DNA from: Azospirillum oryzae
GTDB lineage: Bacteria; Pseudomonadota; Alphaproteobacteria; Azospirillales; Azospirillaceae
Assembly (NCBI RefSeq): GCF_008364795.1
Contig: NZ_VTTM01000003.1
Location: forward strand, 124,001 to 188,000
Direction of reading: 5' to 3'
Length of the DNA: 64,000 nucleotides
Under the pieces are notes generated by a model. The model was not told the origin of the DNA and did not search any database. It worked only from the letters and a program-made list of their open reading frames with translations. How positions within the stretch are numbered: position 1 is the stretch's first letter; the number at the start of each line of letters is the position of its first letter. Shown piece after piece: positions 35,205-43,090 of the stretch. A program made the position numbers and the translations under genes.

Positions 35205-36107
35205 TTACTCCGCCGCGCGGGAATTGCTGTGGGGACGCGGCAGCGCGTGGCGGTCGATGTCGCGGCTCAGCAGGCGCAGCACCGCCGCCGACGCGTCGGT
35301 CAGCTGCGCCTTGTGGCCGCCGATGGCACGGCTGCAGGCGTTGTAGACCACCACCGCCGGGATGGCGGCGACCAGCCCGATGGCGGTGGCCAGCAACGCC
35401 TCGGCGATGCCCGGCGCCACCACGGCGAGGTTGGTGGTCTGCGCCTTGGAGATGCCGATGAAGCTGGTCATGATGCCCCACACCGTGCCGAACAGGCCGA
35501 TGAAGGGGCCGGTCGAGCCGATGGTGGCGAGGATGCCGGTGCCGCGCGCCATGCGCCGGCCGGCCGCCGACTCGATCCGCTCCAGCCGCGAGGCGGCGCG
35601 GTCCATCAACCCGTCGCGCGACGGCGCGTCGGCCGACAGGTGGGTCTCGGCGACCACGGCGCGGACCAGCGCCGCGGCGGTGCCCTGGCTGAAGCCGACC
35701 CGCTCCGCCGCCTGCGACAGCGAGCGCGCCTCCTCCAGCATCGCCAGCGCCGTGCGCGCCTTGCGCCTGGCCGACGACAGCTCCACCGTCTTGGCGATGG
35801 CGATGGTCCAGGTGACGACCGAGGCGAGCGCCAGACCCACCATCACCGCCTGCACCACCGGGCTGGCGGTGACGAACATGCCCCAGGGCGACAGGTCGTG
35901 CGGCAGCGAGGCGAGAGCCGCGGCAGCCGCGTCCGGAACGGCCTGCGCCGCCCCCGCCACTCCGCCCGCCGGTCCCTGCGCCGCACCCAACGGCGCCGGG
36001 GCGGGCGCGGCGGCCTCCTGCGCGCGGGCGGCGGCGCCGGCCATCAGAGCCCCGGCACCGGCAAGTGCGGCGGTCAGCGCAGGACGGTGGCGAAACGATG
36101 TCGGCAT
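35205..36107 (-). CDS. exbB: ExbB-type proton-channel subunit
   Basis: A 300-aa protein with a signal-like N-terminus ([19 protein letters not shown]), an Ala/Pro-rich linker and three membrane helices; the core [20 protein letters not shown] and [21 protein letters not shown] are the MotA/TolQ/ExbB signature. It is first in exbB-exbD-tonB. A Fur-like box lies 119 bases upstream, so iron repression of the operon is likely. Confidence 0.94.
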   Translation of the reverse strand: MPTSFRHRPALTAALAGAGALMAGAAARAQEAAAPAPAPLGAAQGPAGGVAGAAQAVPDAAAAALASLPHDLSPWGMFVTASPVVQAVMVGLALASVVTWTIAIAKTVELSSARRKARTALAMLEEARSLSQAAERVGFSQGTAAALVRAVVAETHLSADAPSRDGLMDRAASRLERIESAAGRRMARGTGILATIGSTGPFIGLFGTVWGIMTSFIGISKAQTTNLAVVAPGIAEALLATAIGLVAAIPAVVVYNACSRAIGGHKAQLTDASAAVLRLLSRDIDRHALPRPHSNSRAAE

Positions 36108-36225
36108 GGCGGTCCAACTCCCCCTCGGCGCGTGTCCGGCACGCGCGCTGTAAAAATCACAAGGCAAAAATCCCGACGGCACTCCGGCGCTATGCTCCGG
36201 AGTGGATACCCCAACGCGGTTATAA

Positions 36226-36240
36226 TGCGAATGAGTCGCA
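36226..36240. promoter_or_regulatory. Fur-like box upstream of exbB
   Basis: TGCGAATGAGTCGCA is a 7-1-7 inverted repeat (six of seven pairs) close to the GC-rich Fur box TGCGAATnATTCGCA of proteobacteria, with a further TCGCA at 36242-36246. It lies on the exbB side of the divergent gap. Confidence 0.6.
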
Positions 36241-36367
36241 CTCGCACTGAAAATCGACCGCTGCCGGCGGGGAAACATGCGTTTTTGTGGGAATTCGCCG
36301 CGCTAAGACCGTGATTTGATTGGCCTTGCGAACAGTCTCGGGCGCCTGAACCGCCACTGCGACCAAG

Positions 36368-36382
36368 TGCGAATAAGTCTCA
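36368..36382. promoter_or_regulatory. Second Fur-like box
   Basis: TGCGAATAAGTCTCA matches the same 7-1-7 pattern with five of seven pairs and the same left half. It lies 106 bases before the ATG of the small gene at 36489. The 381-base gap between exbB and that gene otherwise shows no gene. Confidence 0.5.
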
Positions 36383-36488
36383 ATACCATTATTCAGCCCT
36401 TCTGTCGTGGAGAATCTCGACGCCGTGCAACCTTCCGGCGCTCCCGCCGGTTGAACCGCCAATCGAGACAGTGCCAGGGAGAGTGCCG

Positions 36489-36743
36489 ATGAACCGCGTG
36501 TCGATCCTGGAGGAAAAGGGCAGTTTCCGGCTGGTGGCCTGCGATGGCCGCTTCGCCGTGGTGGAGGCGCGGGCGGGACAGGTGTTCGGCCTGCCGGATG
36601 ACGCGGAGGGTGGCCGCGACGGCGCCTCCGACAGTCCCGACGGCATCGCCTCCGTCGCCCGCTGGACCGGCGAGGACGAGGCCCGCGCCCTGATGCGCGA
36701 CCTGTCGGAGCGTGGCGACGAGCTGTCCCGCCGCATCTGGTGA
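36489..36743 (+). CDS. Hypothetical 84-aa protein, possibly iron-regulated
   Basis: Not recognised. Two beta-like segments (VSILEEKGSFRLVACDGRFA, VVEARAGQVFGLPDD) are followed by an acidic linker and a C-terminal helix (GEDEARALMRDLSERGDELS). RBS GGGAGAG precedes the ATG. It diverges from exbB-exbD-tonB and shares the Fur-box region. Its stop codon TGA is also the first part of the TGATCC promoter element of the next gene. Size and position recall hemin-uptake HemP, but the HemP sequence pattern is absent. Confidence 0.7.
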   Translation: MNRVSILEEKGSFRLVACDGRFAVVEARAGQVFGLPDDAEGGRDGASDSPDGIASVARWTGEDEARALMRDLSERGDELSRRIW

Positions 36744-36770
36744 TCCGCCGGAACCCCGGCCGCGTACCGC
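36741..36770 (+). promoter_or_regulatory. RpoE/ECF-type promoter before the SDR gene
   Basis: TGATCC (36741-36746), 18 bases, then TACCGC (36765-36770), giving TGATCC-N16-CGTACC. This matches the two ECF-like promoters at 42303-42332 and 42382-42411. It lies 24 bases before the SDR ATG. Confidence 0.6.
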
Positions 36771-36794
36771 CAATTAGATAGTGCGGAGCGCATC

Positions 36795-37586
36795 ATGGAT
36801 GGAACTGGCGGCGAAGCGGAAAGCGAGCCGGACGGCAAGGCGCCCGGCATCACCTGGATCACCGGCGCCAGCAGCGGCATCGGCCGGGCGCTGGCGATCC
36901 ACCTCGCCGACGGCGGTGCGCGGGTGGCGCTCTCCGCCCGCTCGGTCGAGGATCTGACGGCAACGGTGCAACACAGCCCGGACCGCATGCGCCTGTTCCC
37001 GCTGGACGTCACCGACCGCGTCGCCACCACCGCCACAGTCGCCGCCATCGAACGCTGGTTCGGTCCCATCGACCGGGCGGTGCTGAACGCCGGCACCCAC
37101 AGTCCGATGTCGCTGGAGGATTTCTCCGCCGACACCGCCCGCCGGCTGATGGAGGTCAACTATATGGGCGTGGTCCATGGGCTGGAGGCGCTGCTGCCGC
37201 GGATGCGGGCGCGCGGGTGCGGACAGGTGGCGGTGGTCGCCTCCGTCGCCGGATACCGCGGCCTGCCGACGGCGGCGGCCTATGGCCCGACCAAGGCGGC
37301 GCTCATCAACCTGTGCGAATCGCTGAAGCCAGACTGCGACCGCGCCGGGATCAGGCTGCAACTGGTCTGCCCCGGCTTCGTCGACACGCCGCTGACCGCC
37401 CGCAACCCCTTCCCCATGCCGGACCTGATGCCGGTGGAGGATGCCGCCCGCCAGTTGGCCGACGAGATGGAGGGCGACGGCTTCGAGATCACCTTCCCCA
37501 AGCGCTTCACCCGCAAGCTGAAGCTGGCGCGCTGCCTACCCTATCGGCTTTACTTCCCGCTGGTGCGCAAGGCGACCGGAACATGA
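36795..37586 (+). CDS. Short-chain dehydrogenase/reductase
   Basis: A 263-aa NAD(P)-dependent oxidoreductase. The nucleotide motif TGASSGIGRALAI, NAGTH, and the catalytic Tyr-Lys in AAAYGPTKAALINL are present with Ser in VVASVAGY. The C-terminal ITFPKRFTRKLKLARCLPYR is basic and may touch membranes. An ECF-type promoter precedes it, and the stop overlaps the next ATG. It probably acts on a lipid or oxidised product in the same stress regulon; substrate unknown. Confidence 0.92.
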   Translation: MDGTGGEAESEPDGKAPGITWITGASSGIGRALAIHLADGGARVALSARSVEDLTATVQHSPDRMRLFPLDVTDRVATTATVAAIERWFGPIDRAVLNAGTHSPMSLEDFSADTARRLMEVNYMGVVHGLEALLPRMRARGCGQVAVVASVAGYRGLPTAAAYGPTKAALINLCESLKPDCDRAGIRLQLVCPGFVDTPLTARNPFPMPDLMPVEDAARQLADEMEGDGFEITFPKRFTRKLKLARCLPYRLYFPLVRKATGT

Positions 37587-38044
37587 TGGACGATTCCCGA
37601 CGGCACGGGCCCAAAATCCAGGGACTGGACGCCTGGGTCGACTTCTTCGAGACACTCAGCGTCCATACGCTCGACCGGCTGCCGGCGCTGACCGTGCCGG
37701 AGGTGCGTTTCCGCGACCCCTTCAACGACGCCCGCGGGCGCGATGCGGTGCGCGCGGCAATGGTCCACACGCTGAACGGCTGCCGCGATCTGCGCTTCAC
37801 CGTCACCCACCGGCTGTTCGCACCCGATCTGGCGATCCTGCGCTGGCGGTTCGAAGCGACGGTGACCGGCATCGGCCGGATGGACGTGATCGGCACCAGC
37901 GAGGTGCGGCAGGCCCCGGACGGCCGGGTGGCCGAGCACATCGACCATTGGGATTCCGGCGAGCATGTCTATCTGCGCCTGCCGCTGCTGGGCGCCCCGC
38001 TTCGCCTCATTCGGCGGCGGCTGGGGGCCGCACCGCCGGATTGA
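37583..38044 (+). CDS. SnoaL-like (NTF2 fold) protein
   Basis: A 153-aa protein with the NTF2/SnoaL fold: LDAWVDFFETLSVHTLDRLP, VRFRDPFNDARGRDAVRAAM and WRFEATVTGIGRMDVIGTSE. The family holds isomerases and small hydrolases. It is translationally coupled to the SDR gene (ATGA). Its 3' end overlaps the convergent DUF3833 gene by 38 bases. Confidence 0.88.
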   Translation: MMDDSRRHGPKIQGLDAWVDFFETLSVHTLDRLPALTVPEVRFRDPFNDARGRDAVRAAMVHTLNGCRDLRFTVTHRLFAPDLAILRWRFEATVTGIGRMDVIGTSEVRQAPDGRVAEHIDHWDSGEHVYLRLPLLGAPLRLIRRRLGAAPPD

Positions 38045-38537
38045 CGACGGTATCGGGCCGGACCATCCGGCCTTCGGGCAGGAAGAACAGGCTGACCGTG
38101 CCGATCCACAGGCCCCAGCGATAGACGTTGGCGCGGTTGATCAGCGCATCGCCCGGCTGCAGCCACATCCAGTCGTCGAAGCGTACGCGCCAGCGGTCGC
38201 CGCCCACCTTCAGCGCCATCTCGTAGGTCCAGTTCAGCGCGTTGCCGGCCGACCGCCCCACCGCCGTGCCGATCACGTCGTCGGCCCTCCCCTCATAATA
38301 TCCCTCGCCCGTCCTGACGATGCGCCAGACCCGGCGGTCGGTCTCGCCGTCGGCATAGAGGAAGCGTTCGTCCAGCACCAGCTCCCGCCCGTCCCACCGT
38401 CCGTCGATGGCGACGGTGAAGCTGCGGCGCAGCGTGCCGAACCGGTCCTCGAACACGCCCCAGGCATGGGTGCGCCCGGCGAAATACTGCTCGATCCGCA
38501 ATTCGGGCGTGTTGCCGGCGAAATCCCCGATCTTCAT
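38007..38537 (-). CDS. DUF3833 family protein
   Basis: A 176-aa protein with a lipocalin-like run of beta strands: LRIEQYFAGRTHAWGVFEDR at the N-terminus, then WDGRELVLDERFLYADGE and WRVRFDDWMWLQPGDALINR. No Cys lipobox is present although many relatives are lipoproteins. It ends the FAD-DUF1365-CFA operon, 16 bases after the methyltransferase stop, and probably serves lipid remodelling in that pathway. Confidence 0.88.
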   Translation of the reverse strand: MKIGDFAGNTPELRIEQYFAGRTHAWGVFEDRFGTLRRSFTVAIDGRWDGRELVLDERFLYADGETDRRVWRIVRTGEGYYEGRADDVIGTAVGRSAGNALNWTYEMALKVGGDRWRVRFDDWMWLQPGDALINRANVYRWGLWIGTVSLFFLPEGRMVRPDTVVNPAVRPPAAAE

Positions 38538-38553
38538 TGCAGGGGTCCTCCGC

Positions 38554-39816
38554 TCACGGCTTGCGAAAGCGCCAGAGCCCGACATCGATGGTCCCGGCGC
38601 GGAACCCGGCCTCGCAATAGGCGAGGTAATAGTCCCACAGCCGGCGGAACCGGTCGTCGAATCCCATCGCCGCCACCTGCGGCCCGGCCTCCAGGAAGCG
38701 CCGCCGCCACTCCGCGCAGGTGCGGGCATAGGAGTCGCCGAAAGTCTCCACATGCTCCACCACCAGCCCAGCCCGCTCCGCCTCGGCGCGCAGGGCCGAC
38801 GGACAGGGCAGCATGCCGCCGGGGAAGATGTGGCGCTGGATGAAGTCGCAGCCGCGGCGGTAGCGCGGGAACCGCGCGTCGTCGATGGTGATCGCCTGGA
38901 CCACCGCCGCCCCGCCGGGCGCCAGCCGGTCGCGCAGGGCGGCGAAATATCGCGGCCAATGCTCCTCCCCCACCGCCTCGATCATCTCGATGGAGACGAT
39001 GCGGTCGAAGCTGCCTCCAGCATCGCGATAGTCCATCAGCCGCAGATCGACCTGCCCGGCCAGCCCGGCCCGCTCCAGCCGCGCGCGGGCGAAGGCCAGC
39101 TGCTCCGCCGACAGGGTCAGCCCGACGACCGAGGCGCCGCGGCGGCCGGCCAGATGCTCGGCCATCCCGCCCCAGCCGCAGCCGATCTCCAGCACCCGGT
39201 CGCCGGGCCTGAGTTGCAGCAGGTCGGCGACGCGGGCGATCTTGGCCTCCTGCGCGTCCTCCAGGCCCTGCCCCTCCCGCTCGTACAGGGCGGAGGAATA
39301 GGTCATGCCGGGATCGAGCCACAGCCGGTAGAAGTCGTTGCCCAGGTCATAGTGGAAGGCGATGTTGCGGCGGCTGCCGCGGCGGGAGTTGGCGCGGCTG
39401 CGGTGGAACAGCCGGTTGGCCGCCGCCGCCGCGACCGTGCCCCTGAAACCTCCCTCCCTGGCCCCACCGCCGATCGCCGCCTCGTTGCGGATGGCCAGTT
39501 CGATCAGCGCCGGCAGGTCGCCGCTGCGCCACAGCCCGTCGCCATAGGCCTCCGCCATGCCGACCGCGCCGCCCAGCATCAGCCGCCGCGCCGCGGCATC
39601 GTCGAGCAGCGTCAGGTCGGCCCGCGGACCCTCGGCCGGATCGCCGACGCACATCGTCCGCCCGTCGGGCAGGCGCAGGGTCAATTCACCCCGGCGGATG
39701 CCGCCGGCCATCCTCATCAGGGCGCCGGTCCACAGGTCGCGTCCGGTCACCAGCCGCAGCCACCGGGGGTGACGTCGAGGCGCGGTCGCAGCGATGTCGG
39801 TAGCGATGTCGGTCAT
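38554..39816 (-). CDS. cfa: Cyclopropane-fatty-acid synthase family methyltransferase
   Basis: A 420-aa S-adenosylmethionine enzyme of the CFA/mycolic methyltransferase family. It contains IAFHYDLGNDFYRLWLDPGM, the SAM site VLEIGCGWGGMAEHLA, EMIEAVGEEHWPRYF and FIQRHIFPGGMLPC. It adds a methylene or methyl group to unsaturated acyl chains of membrane lipids. It starts inside the DUF1365 stop (four-base overlap) in an operon next to an ECF sigma gene. In Rhodobacter sphaeroides a related enzyme belongs to the RpoE/ChrR regulon and takes part in making modified (furan) fatty acids, so such a product is possible here. Confidence 0.92.
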   Translation of the reverse strand: MTDIATDIAATAPRRHPRWLRLVTGRDLWTGALMRMAGGIRRGELTLRLPDGRTMCVGDPAEGPRADLTLLDDAAARRLMLGGAVGMAEAYGDGLWRSGDLPALIELAIRNEAAIGGGAREGGFRGTVAAAAANRLFHRSRANSRRGSRRNIAFHYDLGNDFYRLWLDPGMTYSSALYEREGQGLEDAQEAKIARVADLLQLRPGDRVLEIGCGWGGMAEHLAGRRGASVVGLTLSAEQLAFARARLERAGLAGQVDLRLMDYRDAGGSFDRIVSIEMIEAVGEEHWPRYFAALRDRLAPGGAAVVQAITIDDARFPRYRRGCDFIQRHIFPGGMLPCPSALRAEAERAGLVVEHVETFGDSYARTCAEWRRRFLEAGPQVAAMGFDDRFRRLWDYYLAYCEAGFRAGTIDVGLWRFRKP

Positions 39817-40796
39817 GAATGGCCTTCTCGGAAACGGTCAGGAACAACGATATCTTTCACGACTGTGACGGGATGCGCCGGGGCCGGCGGGCGCGGGCGG
39901 ATCGCCAGCCCTTTGCGCCACAGGTGCAGCGCCTCCCAATGGATGCCGGCCACCACCTTGGCGGTCATCAGCGGGTGGCGGGCCCAGGCGCGCAGGATGG
40001 CGCCGTCGGTCAGCTCCACCCGCCTCAATGTCAGCGACGCATGCAGCACCGGCCCCCCGGCGTCGGTCTGGCGGATGGCGACCTCCAGCGGCTCCCCCGC
40101 TTCGCCCTTGGGCGGGCGGATGCGGAAATGATAGGCGGTCTCCATATCCATGAAGGGCGAGACGTAGAAGCGCTTGTCGCACTGCTGGCGCACCAGCCCG
40201 TCCGGTCCGGACGCCGCCGGGATCAGATAGGCGTGGCGCTGGCCGAAGGTGTTGGACACCTCATGGATGATGGCGGCGAGCGTCCCGTCCCGGCGGTGGC
40301 AGAACCAGACGCAGAGCGGGTTGAAGACGAATCCCAGAACCCGTGGGAAGCACAGCAGCCGGATCGGCCCGCCCCCCTCGATCCCGGCGGCGGCAAGCTG
40401 GCCTTCGGCCCAGCCCTTGATGGCCCAACTCGCCCTCTCCCCCCCGGGGAGAGGGTCGGGGTGAGGGGGATGCATGGGGTGGATTCCGTGGGAACGTGGA
40501 GTGTGCGACTCTTGAAGATCCTCGCCGCGCTCCCCCCTCACCCTAACCCTCTCCCCGGGGGGGAGAGGGGATTCTCCGGCATCCTCCCCCAACGGCCCGA
40601 AATCGCGGTCTCGGAACCCGATCAGCCCGAAGCGGTTGTGGGCGAACAGCCGCAATTCGCGGTCCAGCCGGGGAAGCTCGTCCAGATCGGCCAGCAGGCT
40701 GAACACCCGGTAGGACAGGCGGTGCCGCACCGGCTTCACCCGGTGATGCATCACCGTGCCGACATAAAGGCCGGAGGCGAAGCGGGATGGCTCCAT
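39813..40796 (-). CDS. DUF1365 protein with in-frame repeat insertion
   Basis: A 327-aa protein of the DUF1365 family, which is normally about 260-270 aa. The family parts are intact: LYVGTVMHHRVKPVRHRLSY at the start, RLLCFPRVLGFVFNPLCVWF, IIHEVSNTFGQRHAYL, and FYVSPFMDMETAYHFRIRPP. Between FGPLGEDAG and SWAIKGWAEGQLAAA, however, about 48 Pro/Arg/Gly-rich residues (ESPLPPGERVRVRGERGED ... DPLPGGERA) are encoded by a palindromic repeat that elsewhere is intergenic. The reading frame is kept, so the protein may still work. Start ATG overlaps the FAD gene stop. Function unknown; it always travels with CFA-type and FAD enzymes. Confidence 0.9.
   Translation of the reverse strand: MEPSRFASGLYVGTVMHHRVKPVRHRLSYRVFSLLADLDELPRLDRELRLFAHNRFGLIGFRDRDFGPLGEDAGESPLPPGERVRVRGERGEDLQESHTPRSHGIHPMHPPHPDPLPGGERASWAIKGWAEGQLAAAGIEGGGPIRLLCFPRVLGFVFNPLCVWFCHRRDGTLAAIIHEVSNTFGQRHAYLIPAASGPDGLVRQQCDKRFYVSPFMDMETAYHFRIRPPKGEAGEPLEVAIRQTDAGGPVLHASLTLRRVELTDGAILRAWARHPLMTAKVVAGIHWEALHLWRKGLAIRPRPPAPAHPVTVVKDIVVPDRFREGHS
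40430..40572. repeat. Palindromic repeat inside the DUF1365 gene (copy 3)
   Basis: Two hairpins, CCCTCTCC/GGAGAGGG near 40433-40455 and CCCTCTCCCC/GGGGAGAGGG near 40547-40570, are linked by C-rich and G-rich arms (GGGTCGGGGTGAGGGGG and CCCCCTCACCCTAACCC) that also pair with each other. This is the same family as the intergenic copies but lies wholly within a reading frame. Confidence 0.85.
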
Positions 40797-42199
40797 CACG
40801 CGGTCTCCAGCTCTGCGCTGCGGATTGCCGGCGCCGGTCCCGGATGGATGCGGCCCGACGGGTTCGGCACCGTCCAGGGCCGGCGCACGCCGCCCAGCGC
40901 CTCCGCCACCGCCAACCCCGCCTGCGCCCCGTCCTCGTGGAAGCCGGCGCCGAAATAGGACCCGGCGAACCATGTCCGCCGCCGGCCCTGCAGGCTCCAC
41001 AGCTGCCGCTGCGCCGCCAGCGCCTCCATCCCGAAGATCGGGTGGTCGTAGAGCACGCTGCGCAGGATGCTGCCCTCGCGCGGCGGACGGATGGGGTTCA
41101 GCGTGACGAACAGGTCGCGCTCGCGCGGCAGGAAGCCCTGCAGCCGGTTCATCCAGTAGGTCACGCACAGGGCGTCCTGTCCGCCGTCTTGGCCGCCGTC
41201 CCGCCGCTCGGCCAGATAGTTCCAGCTCGACCACACCGCCCGACGCTTGGGCATCAGGGCGGGGTCGCTGTGCAGGATGGCGAGGTTGCGCTCGTAACCG
41301 AAGGCGCCCAGCAGCCGGCGCTCCTCCCCGCCGGCATCCTCCAGCAGGGCCAGCGCCTGATCGGCATGGGTGGCGATCACGACATGGTCATGGGCGCGCA
41401 AGTCGCCGCGGCGGTCGCGCAGCAGCACGCGGCCCTCCTCGCGGACGATGCCCTCCACCGCGCAGTTCAGGCGCAGGGCGCCGGGCATGTCGGCCAGGAT
41501 GCGGCCGACATAGCTGCGGCTGCCGCCCTCCACCGTGCGCCAGACCGGCCGGCCCTTGAGCTTCAGCAGGCCGTGGTTGTCGCAGAAGCGGATGAAGGCG
41601 GCGGCGGGAAGGCCGCGCATCGCGTCCGCCGGGCTGGACCAGATGGCGGCGGCCATCGGCAGCAGATGGTCGCGGATGAAGGCGTCGGAATAGCCGCCGC
41701 GGTCCAGCACGTCGCCCAGCGTCAGCGTCTCCGCCGCCGGGCCTTGCTGCAATTCCGCCAGAAGGCCCGGCGCTTCGCGGTAGAAGCGCAGGATGTCGGC
41801 GATCATCCGCCAGAAGCGCGGGCGCAGCAGGTTGCGCTTCTGCGCGAACAGGGCGCCGGGCGTGCCGGCATACTCCACCCGCCCGCCGTCGAGCGAGGCG
41901 GAGAAGCTCATGTCCGTCGCCCGCGTCGGCACGCCCAGATGGTCGAACAGGGCGACCAGATTGGGATAGCAGGGCTCGTTGTAGACGATGAAGCCGGTAT
42001 CGACCGGGGTGGCGCCCTCAGCCTCCCCCTCCACTTCCACCGTGTTGGCATGGCCGCCCGGCCGGTCCTCCTTCTCATAGAGGGTTACGCGGTGCGCCTT
42101 CGACAGCAGCCAGGCCGCCGACAGCCCGGCGATGCCGGACCCGACCACCGCGATGTCGAGTGGCGCCGGTGCAGTGAGGTCGGGCGGGGAAAGCGGCAT
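40796..42199 (-). CDS. FAD-dependent oxidoreductase (amine oxidase-like)
   Basis: A 467-aa flavoprotein. The FAD dinucleotide motif is IAVVGSGIAGLSAAWLLSK followed by LYEKEDRPGGHANTVEV; the second block VIATHADQALALL is also typical. Such proteins share operons with DUF1365 and CFA-type methyltransferases and are thought to oxidise or desaturate acyl chains. An ECF-type promoter lies about 97 bases upstream, and the gene heads the operon, diverging from the sigma gene. Start ATG at 42199 (MPLSPPDLTAPAPLDIAVVG). Confidence 0.92.
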   Translation of the reverse strand: MPLSPPDLTAPAPLDIAVVGSGIAGLSAAWLLSKAHRVTLYEKEDRPGGHANTVEVEGEAEGATPVDTGFIVYNEPCYPNLVALFDHLGVPTRATDMSFSASLDGGRVEYAGTPGALFAQKRNLLRPRFWRMIADILRFYREAPGLLAELQQGPAAETLTLGDVLDRGGYSDAFIRDHLLPMAAAIWSSPADAMRGLPAAAFIRFCDNHGLLKLKGRPVWRTVEGGSRSYVGRILADMPGALRLNCAVEGIVREEGRVLLRDRRGDLRAHDHVVIATHADQALALLEDAGGEERRLLGAFGYERNLAILHSDPALMPKRRAVWSSWNYLAERRDGGQDGGQDALCVTYWMNRLQGFLPRERDLFVTLNPIRPPREGSILRSVLYDHPIFGMEALAAQRQLWSLQGRRRTWFAGSYFGAGFHEDGAQAGLAVAEALGGVRRPWTVPNPSGRIHPGPAPAIRSAELETA

Positions 42200-42302
42200 G
42201 GGGCGGTCCTTGGAGATTTTGTCGGGGGCGGATCTTGTCGGGGGGCTTGGCGGCGTTTGAACCCGGACCCTAACCCGAAATGGGTAGCGCCGGCCTGTGA
42301 TC

Positions 42303-42332
42303 GAGATACGGCGACCGATCGAGGTTGGATCA
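42303..42332 (-). promoter_or_regulatory. RpoE/ECF-type promoter of the FAD-lipid operon
   Basis: On the minus strand TGATCC (42332-42327), 18 bases, then TATCTC (42308-42303), i.e. TGATCC-N16-CGTATC. This mirrors the sigma-gene promoter in sequence and spacing. Transcription would start near 42296. Confidence 0.75.
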
Positions 42333-42381
42333 TCGCCACGCCCACGCTTTCCCGCCAGCGTCGAAAAGACGCGATCGGCGG

Positions 42382-42411
42382 TGATCCGAAGCACAGGCTG
42401 CGGCGTATCGT
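42382..42411 (+). promoter_or_regulatory. RpoE/ECF-type autoregulatory promoter
   Basis: TGATCC (42382-42387), 18 bases, TATCGT (42406-42411), i.e. TGATCC-N16-CGTATC. It points at the sigma gene. Start of transcription would be about 42417-42419, at or just past the ATG 42416, so a downstream start or a leaderless message is implied. Confidence 0.75.
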
Positions 42412-42415
42412 GGCC

Positions 42416-43090
42416 ATGATCGCCCAATTGGCTTCCCTTCTGACGCATGCCGCCGGAGCCGACCGGACGCCGGATCCCAAAAGGATCGGACAGGCCGCCC
42501 GCGTGTCGGCCAATCCAGCGGCGGCCGATCCCGCCGCCGCAAGGCTGGCGGCGGACCAGTCGGCCGATCTGGTCGCGGTGGCGGCGGGCGACCGCGCGGC
42601 CTTCGCCCGGCTGTTCGCCCACTTCGCCCCGCGGGTGAAGGCCTACATGCTGAAGCTGGGGATGCCGGCGCAGCGGGCGGAGGATCTGGCGCAGGACACC
42701 ATGCTGTCGGTTTGGCGCAAGGCCTCGCTCTACGACCCGGCGAAGGCGGAGGCGGCGACCTGGGTATTCACCATCGCGCGCAACCTGCGCATCGACATGC
42801 TGCGCCGCGAGCGCCATCCGGAGGTTTCCGACGACGAGTTGCAGGAGCATGAGGACGACCGCCCCCGCGCCGACGAAGTGCTGGACGGCGACCGCCGCGC
42901 CCGCCGGCTGCGCGGCGCACTGGCCTCGCTGACGCCGGAACAGGCGGAGGTGGTGCAGCTGTCCTTCTTCGCCGACCTCGCCCACCCGGCCATTGCCGAA
43001 CGGCTGGACGTTCCCCTGGGCACCGTGAAATCGCGCCTGCGTCTGGCCATGGCCAAGATCCGCAAGGCGCTGGGAGACGACGACCGATGA
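42416..43090 (+). CDS. rpoE: ECF sigma factor, RpoE/ChrR-type (ECF11-like)
   Basis: A 224-aa sigma factor if read from ATG 42416. Region 2 (AFARLFAHFAPRVKAYMLKL, AEDLAQDTMLSVWRKASLYD, TWVFTIARNLRIDMLRRE) and region 4 (ALASLTPEQAEVVQLSFFAD, VPLGTVKSRLRLAMAKIRKA) are complete. The stop overlaps the ChrR-like gene ATG, fixing its partner. The ECF promoter's predicted start site falls on ATG 42416, so GTG 42503 (MSANPAAADPAA, 195 aa) may be the true start; sequence before it is not family-like. In Rhodobacter the homologue answers singlet oxygen. Confidence 0.93.
   Translation: MIAQLASLLTHAAGADRTPDPKRIGQAARVSANPAAADPAAARLAADQSADLVAVAAGDRAAFARLFAHFAPRVKAYMLKLGMPAQRAEDLAQDTMLSVWRKASLYDPAKAEAATWVFTIARNLRIDMLRRERHPEVSDDELQEHEDDRPRADEVLDGDRRARRLRGALASLTPEQAEVVQLSFFADLAHPAIAERLDVPLGTVKSRLRLAMAKIRKALGDDDR

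Noticed and set aside
36489-36743. Annotation as HemP
   Set aside because: Position fits, but the HemP core pattern (short beta-hairpin with LRxTxxGKLILTK-like end) is missing and the protein is longer.
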